This document shows, one piece after another, positions 1-5,888 of a stretch of 12,454 nt of DNA. Each line of letters starts with the position of its first letter. Within the stretch, counting starts at the first letter, position 1. Source of the stretch: an uncultured Porphyromonadaceae bacterium. Lineage in GTDB: Bacteria; Bacteroidota; Bacteroidia; Bacteroidales; Muribaculaceae. The notes under the pieces were generated by a model. That model saw only the letters and a list, made by a program, of their open reading frames with translations. It made no database searches and was not told where the DNA came from. The stretch spans positions 1 through 12,454 of the forward strand of contig CABQCA010000061.1 in NCBI GenBank assembly GCA_902462525.1, written 5' to 3'. The position numbers and the translations under genes are program-made.

Positions 1-25
1 ATTTTTATATTATATGGGATATTTT

Positions 26-57
26 TTTGCTATTCTGAGTAATTTACCGTAATTTTG
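26..57 (+). promoter_or_regulatory. Bacteroidetes-type promoter of the EEP-family gene
   Basis: A TTTG box at 26-29 and a TAATTTTG box at 50-57 (consensus TAnnTTTG) are separated by 20 bp, the arrangement of the Bacteroidetes primary sigma factor -33/-7 promoter. The start codon at 71 follows about 13 bases later, so the leader would be very short. The same 20-bp spacing recurs upstream of the PpiD-like gene and the tRNA. Confidence 0.6.
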
Positions 58-70
58 CATACCTTCAATC

Positions 71-1123
71 ATGAAAAATATGAAATACATAGCTTATGCG
101 GCAGCCCTGATGCTGCTTGTTGTATGTGGTCTCAGTGCTGAAGCTGCCGGGAAAAACCGTCGTGTGCAGGTGGCTGGCATAGCTTTCTATAATTTTGAAA
201 ATCTTTTCGACACTATACCCAACAATCCTCTGGGCCGCGATGAAGAGTTCACGCCCGCCGGCTCACGCCAGTGGAACAGCCGCAAGTACAACGAGAAGGT
301 CCATAATCTCGCATACGCCATATCGCAGTTCAAGACTCGCACCACGCCTCTTGGCCCTGCCATCATTGGTATTTCCGAAATCGAGAACCGCAGCGTGATT
401 GAAGATGTGATACGCCAGCCCGAACTGAAAGACCTCGATCTGGGAATCGTTCACCATGATTCGCCCGACAAGCGCGGCGTCGACGTAGGCATGATTTACA
501 ACAAGCGATATTTCCGTGTGGAAAATGTGACTAACCATGTGCTTACTGCTGTGGGTTTCGCCACGCGCGACCAGATGTGTGTGGTCGGCAGCCTGCTGGG
601 CCAGCGCATAGCCGTCATCGTCAACCACTGGCCTTCGCGTCTGGGCGGACAGGAACAGAGCGAGCCCAACCGCGTGGCCGCCGCCGAGCTTAGCAAACAT
701 ATCGCCGACTCGCTGTGGACTGTAGACCCCGAAATGGGAGTTATAATTATGGGCGACCTCAACGACGACCCCATGGACAAGAGCTGCGCCGTGGTGCTGG
801 ACGCGAAGAAAAAAGCAAAAGATGTGAAAGCCCACGGTTTCTTCAATCCGTGGTGGTCGAAGCTCGATTCGGGTGTCGGAACCCTCGCCTACAAGAGCCA
901 GTGGAATCTTTTCGACCAGATAATCATTTCGGGAAATCTTGTCGACGCTCCCGACAATCGCTGGAATTTCTATGAGGCCAAGGTACTCAACTTCGACTTC
1001 CTCAAGGACACCGAGGGCAACCGGCAGGGCTATCCCAAGCGCACATATGCAGCCGGTTCTTACCTCGGAGGATACTCCGACCACTTCCCCACCGAAATAT
1101 TCCTCCGCCGCTACGTAGAATAG
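71..1123 (+). CDS. Secreted endonuclease/exonuclease/phosphatase (EEP) family protein
   Basis: A 350-residue protein with an N-terminal signal peptide (about residues 1-26: basic start, hydrophobic AYAAALMLLVVCGL, AEA/A cleavage-like end), so probably exported. The rest matches the EEP superfamily (DNase I/Mg2+-dependent phosphodiesterase fold): NFENLF at 41-46, the metal-ligand Glu region ISEIEN at 101-106, NHWPSR at 185-190, GDLND at 228-232 and the C-terminal SDH at 336-338. These are the usual catalytic Asn, Glu, His, Asp/Asn and Asp-His positions, so the enzyme looks intact. Whether the substrate is DNA, RNA or a phospho-ester is not readable from sequence. The ATG at 71 has a good promoter upstream; an ATG at 80 would also leave a signal peptide. 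A hairpin repeat starts one base after the stop codon. Confidence 0.88.
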   Translation: MKNMKYIAYAAALMLLVVCGLSAEAAGKNRRVQVAGIAFYNFENLFDTIPNNPLGRDEEFTPAGSRQWNSRKYNEKVHNLAYAISQFKTRTTPLGPAIIGISEIENRSVIEDVIRQPELKDLDLGIVHHDSPDKRGVDVGMIYNKRYFRVENVTNHVLTAVGFATRDQMCVVGSLLGQRIAVIVNHWPSRLGGQEQSEPNRVAAAELSKHIADSLWTVDPEMGVIIMGDLNDDPMDKSCAVVLDAKKKAKDVKAHGFFNPWWSKLDSGVGTLAYKSQWNLFDQIIISGNLVDAPDNRWNFYEAKVLNFDFLKDTEGNRQGYPKRTYAAGSYLGGYSDHFPTEIFLRRYVE

Positions 1124-1124
1124 T

Positions 1125-1195
1125 CATGGAAAGGCGGTTTTCAACCGCCGGCTTCCGATAAGTCTGTTTTCCGGCTTCCGAAAGGTCTGTTTCCA
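1125..1195. repeat. CATGGAAA-type hairpin repeat, copy A
   Basis: Starts CATGGAAA (1125-1132), runs directly into a 7-bp hairpin GGCGGTT/AACCGCC (1133-1139 and 1143-1149, loop TTC), then CCGGCTTCCG. TGGAAA (1127-1132) can pair with TTTCCA (1190-1195), giving an outer stem like that of copy B. The interior holds an imperfect tandem duplication of about 23 bp (1150-1172 and 1173-1194). There is no T-tract after the hairpin, so it is not a classical intrinsic terminator. Confidence 0.6.
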
Positions 1196-1203
1196 CCCCC
1201 CCC
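1196..1203 (+). repeat. Homopolymeric C8 tract upstream of the secreted-protein gene
   Basis: Eight consecutive C residues lie about 36 bp before the start codon of the next gene. No good TAnnTTTG box is seen between 1124 and 1238, so the tract may lie in the leader or promoter of that gene. Such tracts can change length by slippage; variation here is inference only. Confidence 0.5.
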
Positions 1204-1238
1204 ACGATACGATAAACCAAATAAACCAACATAAATAA

Positions 1239-2600
1239 ATGCTTATGAAAAAACTTTTACTCTCATTGCTCGCCGTGGCCGGCATGACACTTGCCGCAGT
1301 CGGCGAAGAAATCAAGTTTGACTTCGTTGGAGACGGTACCAGCGATCTCTACGGAATGACTCGTCTGTCGGGTACAACAAGTGAATATAACACCGATCCC
1401 ACTACTGTCAAGGATGGTGCGGTTTCTATCAAACTTACCGGCAACACCCGTCTCTGGGCAAATGGTCTTCGTTTCTACAAAGGTTCCGCAATGGAAATCT
1501 CTGCGGAAGGCTACGTTGTTACTGGCGTGACTTTCGGAAGCAATCATTCCAAATTTAACTATGAAGGTTCAGCTCTCACTTCCGCTGACTGGACCGGAAA
1601 CGCAGCGGCTGTTTCTTTCACTTGTAATATAACTAAAAGTAACACCGCAGTTTCATCTCTGACGGTGACAATAGAGCCGACCGCAGCTCCGGCAGTTTCC
1701 AAGCCTGTCATCAACACTGTCGAGGGTGAGGAATGTTTCGTAGCCACCATTACATGCGCAACTGAAGGCGCCGACATCTACTATACTATCGACGGCACCG
1801 AGCCTACTGCCGCCTCCGACAAGTACACGGCTCCCGTCGAGATGTGGGGCGTAAATCAGATCAAGGCTATCGCTGTGAAAGGCGACGATAAGAGCGCCAT
1901 CGCTTCGGCTACAGTGCCCCTGCTGCTCACCGATACTTCCATGTTCGGCGACATGGAATCGGGAACATCTTTCATTCTCAAAACACAGATGACCGCCATC
2001 TATCAGAACGGCAGCTATCTCTACGCCAAGGCAGGCTGGTCGGGCAATATCCTTATCTACGGCAATGTCGGCAAGGAACTTTCCAACGGCGATACATTCA
2101 CACGTCTCGAAGGCAAATACTCGCCCTTCAACAACCTGCCCGAAATCGTCAGCCCTGTTATCGGTGAAGTAACCACTGGCGGTACCCCCGTTGAGCCTTT
2201 CGAAGAAGCGACAACCGACCTCGTAGCCACTTATACTCTCAACTACTATCTTTCTTTCAAAGATGTGAAGGTCGACGCTTGGAGCGGTCCGAACTCTACT
2301 CTGACCGATGCCGACGGAAACACTGTGGCACTCTACAATCAGCTCAAACTTCCCGAAACCGAACTCCTTTCGGGCGACAAGTGCACCGTCATAGGCTTTG
2401 TTGGCATTTACAAAACAAATCTGCAGTTCTATCCCATAAAGATTGAAACTGCTTCGTCCGGCATCGAAGGCATCACAGCCGACGAGAACACTCCTGTGGA
2501 GTACTATAACCTCCAGGGCATCCGCGTAGCCAATCCCGCTCAGGGCAGCGTCGTGATCCGCCGCCAGGGCAGCCATGTTTCAAAAGTAATCGTCCGCTAA
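1239..2600 (+). CDS. Secreted multidomain protein with chitobiase-C-like domain and C-terminal YYNLQG tail
   Basis: A 453-residue exported protein of unknown function. The signal peptide MKKLLLSLLAVAGMTLAAVG is intact from the second ATG at 1245, which may be the real start. Residues about 24-147 form a beta-rich domain I do not recognise. Residues about 155-227 resemble the chitobiase/beta-hexosaminidase C-terminal Ig-like domain (GADIYYTIDGTEPT, then QIKAIAVKG). Residues about 232-402 are another beta-rich, possibly OB-like module (GDKCTVIGFVGIY, NLQFYPIKIE). The last 35 residues (VEYYNLQGIRV through VSKVIVR) match a C-terminal tail seen on many exported Bacteroidales proteins and similar in layout to sorting domains; whether a type IX system handles it is not shown. 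No catalytic motif is visible. It may bind surface glycan or matrix (inference). A strong terminator follows. Confidence 0.8.
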   Translation: MLMKKLLLSLLAVAGMTLAAVGEEIKFDFVGDGTSDLYGMTRLSGTTSEYNTDPTTVKDGAVSIKLTGNTRLWANGLRFYKGSAMEISAEGYVVTGVTFGSNHSKFNYEGSALTSADWTGNAAAVSFTCNITKSNTAVSSLTVTIEPTAAPAVSKPVINTVEGEECFVATITCATEGADIYYTIDGTEPTAASDKYTAPVEMWGVNQIKAIAVKGDDKSAIASATVPLLLTDTSMFGDMESGTSFILKTQMTAIYQNGSYLYAKAGWSGNILIYGNVGKELSNGDTFTRLEGKYSPFNNLPEIVSPVIGEVTTGGTPVEPFEEATTDLVATYTLNYYLSFKDVKVDAWSGPNSTLTDADGNTVALYNQLKLPETELLSGDKCTVIGFVGIYKTNLQFYPIKIETASSGIEGITADENTPVEYYNLQGIRVANPAQGSVVIRRQGSHVSKVIVR

Positions 2601-2630
2601 ACCATCGGTTAACTAACCTCCCTTAAAGAC

Positions 2631-2657
2631 AAGCCCGGCTGAAAAAGCCGGGCTTTT
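2631..2657 (+). terminator. Intrinsic terminator after the secreted-protein gene
   Basis: A perfect 10-bp stem AAGCCCGGCT (2631-2640) and AGCCGGGCTT (2646-2655), with a five-base loop, ends in TTTT. It lies 30 bases after the stop codon at 2598-2600. Confidence 0.88.
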
Positions 2658-2665
2658 GTTGTGCT

Positions 2666-2766
2666 CCATGGAGAGGAAGTTTCTAACTTCCGGCCTTTCG
2701 GGAAGTTGCGTGAGACATTGCTGTCTTCGCGGCAGGCCGGCGGTTTTGGAAACCGCCTTTCCATGG
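2666..2766. repeat. CATGGAAA-type hairpin repeat, copy B, cloverleaf-like
   Basis: The ends are inverted repeats: CCATGGAGA (2666-2674) pairs with TTTCCATGG (2758-2766), with one G-T pair. Directly inside lies hairpin 1, GGAAGTT/AACTTCC (2675-2681 and 2685-2691, loop TCT). Next a GGCC/GGCC stem (2692-2695 with 2735-2738) encloses a longer arm (2705-2710 with 2728-2733, then 2712-2717 with 2722-2727). Then comes hairpin 2, GGCGGTTT/AAACCGCC (2739-2746 and 2750-2757, loop TGG), which abuts the outer stem. The drawing leaves no unpaired base at the four-way junction. It sits between a terminator and the promoter of the next gene and has no convincing coding content. Confidence 0.7.
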
Positions 2767-2803
2767 CGATTTTAGCTATTTTAGTGTGTTTTGAGGGGCG
2801 TTG

Positions 2804-2835
2804 TTTGATTATTCGGCGGAAAAATAGTATCTTTG
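2804..2835 (+). promoter_or_regulatory. Bacteroidetes-type promoter of the PpiD-like gene
   Basis: TTTG at 2804-2807 and TATCTTTG at 2828-2835 with 20 bp between them match the -33/-7 pattern. The start codon at 2875 would follow a leader of about 30 nt. Confidence 0.75.
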
Positions 2836-2874
2836 TGCGATTTTATCCGAAATAATTAAACCTCTTATCATACA

Positions 2875-4974
2875 ATGGCAACCTTAGAGAAAATCAGAAA
2901 CAAGTCGGTGCTGCTCTTCGTTATTATCATCGTGGCACTGCTTGCGTTCATCCTGGGCGATTTCCTGACCTCGGGACGAACCTACTTCGGCTCACCCACA
3001 ACAGTGGCAAAAGCCGGAGATGTGAAAGTAGAATACCAGGAGTACAACAACAGCATGAGCCAGATGGGCGAACAGCTGCGCAACCAGGGCCGCGACGTGA
3101 GCAACGATGTGCTGTCGCAGAATGTGATTCAGAGCCTTCTTGCCGAGAAACTCCTCGAAAAGGAATACAACGAACTGGGTATCCGGGTGACCGATAAGGA
3201 AATCACCGAGGCCCTGACAGGAGCCAACATGCACCCGGCAGCATACCAGATGGTGATGTATCTGTCGCAGCAGCTCGGTCTTCCCGAGGTGAGCGGCGCC
3301 GCCGTCTACGACGCAATGGTTAATCCGGCCAAGTACGGCCTCAACGCACAGGTGGGCGAACAGCTTCGCACTATCTGGGCCAATCAGGAAAAGGAAATCG
3401 AGCGTACTATCGAGAATCAGAAGTTCATGAGCCTTGTGACGGGCCTGTTCACTTACAACAAACTCGATGCAAAGAGCTTCTACGACGACAACGCCACCAC
3501 CCGCCACATCGAGTTTGTGGCTGTCGACGCCAGCCGCATAGGCGATGACCAGATCGACTTTTCGGACGCCGATGTGAAAGCTCTCTGGAATTCGCGCAAG
3601 CAGAACTACCGTCTCGACGAGGAAACCCGCGAAGTGGCTTACATCTATGTTCCCGTCGAGCCGTCGGCCGACGACCGTGTGGCAGCCCAGCAGACCGTCG
3701 AGAACGCTCTTGTAGGCCTCAACGAGACCGAAGGCACACAGGCAGTGGCTTCCGACCCCAACTTTGTGAGCAACACCGTGAACGTGCCTAAGTCGGCTAT
3801 CCGCGATAACCGCCTCAAGACTTTTGTCGACGAGCACAGTGCCGGTCAGGCTGCTATTCTCGCTCATGACGGCAACACCTACACCATTGCCAAACTCAAC
3901 AAAGTGACTACCGGCATCGACTCCATCAACATCACCATGCTCCAGGCTGTGCCCGGCACCGACCTCGACAGCATCGCTGCCCTCGTCAATTCAGGCAAGA
4001 CTGCCGCTGAACTCAGCGACGGCTCCACAGTGCAGGGTCAGGACAGTGTATGGACGGCTCTCGAAGGCACGGGCATAACCGACCGTATGAAGAACGCCCT
4101 CGCCGGCGCGGCTATCGGCAAGGCTTTCGTAGTCACCGACACTATCCAGGGCCAGGCTATAGAAGGCGTCTATATGGTCAACAAGCGCAACGCCCCAGTA
4201 AGCTACTACGATATCACTACTCTCGAATATACCGTCGATCCTTCGCAGGCTACTATCGACAAACTCAGCGGCGATCTCCGCACTTATGTGAGCAACAACT
4301 CGTCGGCCGACGAGTTTATCAAGAATGCAGAAGCAGCCGGCTACACTGTGCTCAACGATCAGGTAAGCGCATCGAGCACCGGTATCGGCAATGCCGCCGA
4401 ATCGCGTCGGTTTGTCAAGTGGGCCCTCGACGCTGACAAAGGCAAGGTTTCGCCCATGCTTCAGGACGACAAGCAGAGCTATCTCATAGCTGTTGCCGTG
4501 ACCGATGTTTACGACGACTACCTTCCCTGGACCAGTCAGGCGATTACCAACCAGCTCCGTGCCGAAGCCCTCAACGGAAAGAAGGCCCAGAAGCTCGTTG
4601 ACGACAATGCCGGTAAAGCCAGCGACCTCGCAGGCTATGCAAGTCTCCTCGGCAGCGAGAAGCAGGAAGGTGACGTGGCTCTCGCAGGTGTGATGCCCGT
4701 GAGCATAGGTTTCGCTGAAAGCGGCCTGCAGGGCACAATCGCCGCTGCTCCCAAAGGCAAGCTTGTAGGTCCTCTTAAAGGCAACCGCTCGGTAGTGGTG
4801 TTCCAGGTTACCGACATCAACACCGACAACCGTCCCTTCAACGAAGCTGAATACGGCCAGCGTTTCAACCAGATCTTTGGCCTGGGCCGTCAGCAGTCGG
4901 CTCTCCCGTTGCTTCTCGGATCCGAAAAGGTCGACAACCGCTCGCTCAACTTCGTTCAGTCAGTAGGCGAATAA
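2875..4974 (+). CDS. ppiD: Membrane-anchored SurA/PpiD-like periplasmic folding chaperone (peptidylprolyl isomerase family)
   Basis: A 699-residue protein with a short cytoplasmic start (MATLEKIRNK), one membrane anchor at about 11-29 (SVLLFVIIIVALLAFILGD) and a large periplasmic part. Residues about 40-200 match the SurA N-terminal chaperone domain, with the characteristic helix VLSQNVIQSLLAEKLLEKEYNELGIRVTDKEI at about 79-110. A degenerate parvulin-like segment appears around 508-535 (ESRRFVKWAL, then KGKVSPMLQDDKQSYLIAVAV). This is the usual layout and length of Bacteroidales PpiD homologues, which help fold outer-membrane and exported proteins at the inner membrane. The isomerase site is not clearly conserved, so it may be mainly a chaperone. 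It is monocistronic: own promoter, strong terminator. Confidence 0.85.
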   Translation: MATLEKIRNKSVLLFVIIIVALLAFILGDFLTSGRTYFGSPTTVAKAGDVKVEYQEYNNSMSQMGEQLRNQGRDVSNDVLSQNVIQSLLAEKLLEKEYNELGIRVTDKEITEALTGANMHPAAYQMVMYLSQQLGLPEVSGAAVYDAMVNPAKYGLNAQVGEQLRTIWANQEKEIERTIENQKFMSLVTGLFTYNKLDAKSFYDDNATTRHIEFVAVDASRIGDDQIDFSDADVKALWNSRKQNYRLDEETREVAYIYVPVEPSADDRVAAQQTVENALVGLNETEGTQAVASDPNFVSNTVNVPKSAIRDNRLKTFVDEHSAGQAAILAHDGNTYTIAKLNKVTTGIDSINITMLQAVPGTDLDSIAALVNSGKTAAELSDGSTVQGQDSVWTALEGTGITDRMKNALAGAAIGKAFVVTDTIQGQAIEGVYMVNKRNAPVSYYDITTLEYTVDPSQATIDKLSGDLRTYVSNNSSADEFIKNAEAAGYTVLNDQVSASSTGIGNAAESRRFVKWALDADKGKVSPMLQDDKQSYLIAVAVTDVYDDYLPWTSQAITNQLRAEALNGKKAQKLVDDNAGKASDLAGYASLLGSEKQEGDVALAGVMPVSIGFAESGLQGTIAAAPKGKLVGPLKGNRSVVVFQVTDINTDNRPFNEAEYGQRFNQIFGLGRQQSALPLLLGSEKVDNRSLNFVQSVGE

Positions 4975-4991
4975 TCCTTAAAATTTAATAT

Positions 4992-5029
4992 AAGGCGGCG
5001 CGTCCACATCTGGGCGCGCCGCCTTTATT
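4992..5029 (+). terminator. Intrinsic terminator after the PpiD-like gene
   Basis: An 11-bp perfect stem AAGGCGGCGCG (4992-5002) and CGCGCCGCCTT (5015-5025), extendable inward by one G-T and two C-G pairs, is followed by TATT. It begins 17 bases after the stop codon. Confidence 0.85.
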
Positions 5030-5114
5030 ATGGAAAGGTGCTTTCCCCACAGCCGGCTTTTCCTGACGACGCCATGAAAAGCGCCTTTTCATGGAAGTTG
5101 GTTCCAACCGACCT
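5030..5114. repeat. CATGGAAA-type hairpin repeat, copy C (irregular)
   Basis: Begins ATGGAAAGG immediately after the terminator. It holds GGAAAG/CTTTCC (5032-5037 and 5041-5046, loop GTG), then AGCCGGCTTTTCC like the CCGGCTT motif of copies A and B, then CCATGAAAA/TTTTCATGG (5072-5080 and 5086-5094), then AAGTTGGTT/AACCGACCTT (5095-5103 and 5106-5115) with a bulge. The stem sequences differ from copies A and B but remain paired. Confidence 0.55.
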
Positions 5115-5115
5115 T

Positions 5116-5301
5116 TTCAACCGGTAGGGTAGGGGAGTAACAGACGATTTATTCGGACAAGTTTTCGGCCTTAAACCGAATTTTCAATTCTCAACAGCTC
5201 TATTGCGTGGTTAAATCGCAGAATTACAGCATGATAATGTGAAAAATCGCTGACAGGGAATTTTCATAATCTGTGCGGGCCGCTATTTCGCTTTTTTTAG
5301 C
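5116..5301. other. Intergenic stretch with no recognisable gene
   Basis: Between repeat copy C and the ybeY promoter I see no plausible coding region, RNA gene or strong hairpin on either strand. It is AT-rich and may hold upstream regulatory DNA, but nothing specific can be supported. Confidence 0.4.
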
Positions 5302-5309
5302 TATCTTTG
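5302..5309 (+). promoter_or_regulatory. -7 box upstream of ybeY
   Basis: TATCTTTG matches TAnnTTTG exactly, 15 bases before the ATG at 5325. No good TTTG box is seen 19-21 bp upstream. If used, transcription would start only about 8-10 nt before the ATG, giving an almost leaderless message. The box overlaps the TTG at 5307, arguing against that TTG as a start codon. Confidence 0.5.
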
Positions 5310-5324
5310 CGAATAAATAATTCT

Positions 5325-5756
5325 ATGACGCCCGCTTTTCAATGGATTACCTCGGGTGTTGAACTCCCGAAGCTTGATTATCAGCAACTTGAGCAATGGA
5401 TTGTCCGAGTTGCGGATTCGTATAACCGAATTGTTCGTTCGCTGAACTATATTTTTTGCAACGATGACGAGATTATCGATGTCAACCGTCGGTTTCTCAA
5501 TCACGATTATTACACCGATATCATAACGTTCGACGATTGCACTGCCGGTATGTTGCGTGGGGATATGTACATATCGCTCGACACCGTGCGCTCCAATGCC
5601 GAGCAGATTGGTGCCGACTTCGACCGCGAGCTGTGCCGTGTGATAGTGCATGGTGTGCTGCATCTATGCGGCATCAACGACAAAGGTCCCGGCGAACGCG
5701 AGATTATGGAAGCTGCAGAGGATACCGCTCTTGCGTTGCTGACCGCTGAGGAGTGA
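5325..5756 (+). CDS. ybeY: Endoribonuclease / rRNA maturation factor YbeY
   Basis: A 143-residue protein from ATG 5325, normal for YbeY. YbeY is a single-strand metallo-endoribonuclease needed for 16S rRNA 3'-end maturation and ribosome quality control. Family features: NRRFLNHDYYTDIITF at about 54-69, RGDMYIS at 79-84, and the metal site HGVLHLCGIND at 109-119. Here ligands would be H109, H113 and D119; the third ligand is His in Escherichia coli YbeY (HGMLHLLGYDH), and Asp at this spot is, to my knowledge, usual in Bacteroidetes. The upstream in-frame TTG at 5307 lies in the promoter box and is rejected. The 132-bp gap to mnmG has no clear promoter or terminator, so the two RNA-maturation genes may be co-transcribed. 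Confidence 0.93.
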   Translation: MTPAFQWITSGVELPKLDYQQLEQWIVRVADSYNRIVRSLNYIFCNDDEIIDVNRRFLNHDYYTDIITFDDCTAGMLRGDMYISLDTVRSNAEQIGADFDRELCRVIVHGVLHLCGINDKGPGEREIMEAAEDTALALLTAEE

Positions 5757-5827
5757 AAAGGATAGTTTAAAAGTTCAGACAGTGCAAAGAGTTGCGATAA
5801 TAGTTTTCAGGAACGTGGGCTAAATCC

Positions 5828-5875
5828 CAACAGCCCGTCAGCCCGACAACTTGTCAGCTCAACAGCCCGTCAGCT
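5828..5875 (+). repeat. Three imperfect 16-bp tandem repeats between ybeY and mnmG
   Basis: CAACAGCCCGTCAGCC (5828-5843), CGACAACTTGTCAGCT (5844-5859) and CAACAGCCCGTCAGCT (5860-5875) form a head-to-tail array ending 13 bases before the mnmG start codon. Copies 1 and 3 differ by one base. Function unknown; it occupies the mnmG leader or translation-initiation region. Confidence 0.65.
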
Positions 5876-5888
5876 CAAACTAAAAAGA

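Noticed and set aside
263..1084. Long minus-strand open frame (273 codons)
   Set aside because: Antisense to the EEP-family gene, whose signal peptide and catalytic motifs are intact; composition is low-complexity His/Val/Glu typical of antisense frames.
1653..2576. Minus-strand open frame of 307 codons
   Set aside because: Shadow of the secreted chitobiase-C-like protein; no start context or domain.
2992..3867. Minus-strand open frame of 291 codons
   Set aside because: Shadow of the PpiD-like gene; His/Val/Leu-rich antisense composition.
5307..5324. Upstream TTG start for ybeY
   Set aside because: The TTG overlaps the -7 promoter box, and the added six residues are not part of YbeY.
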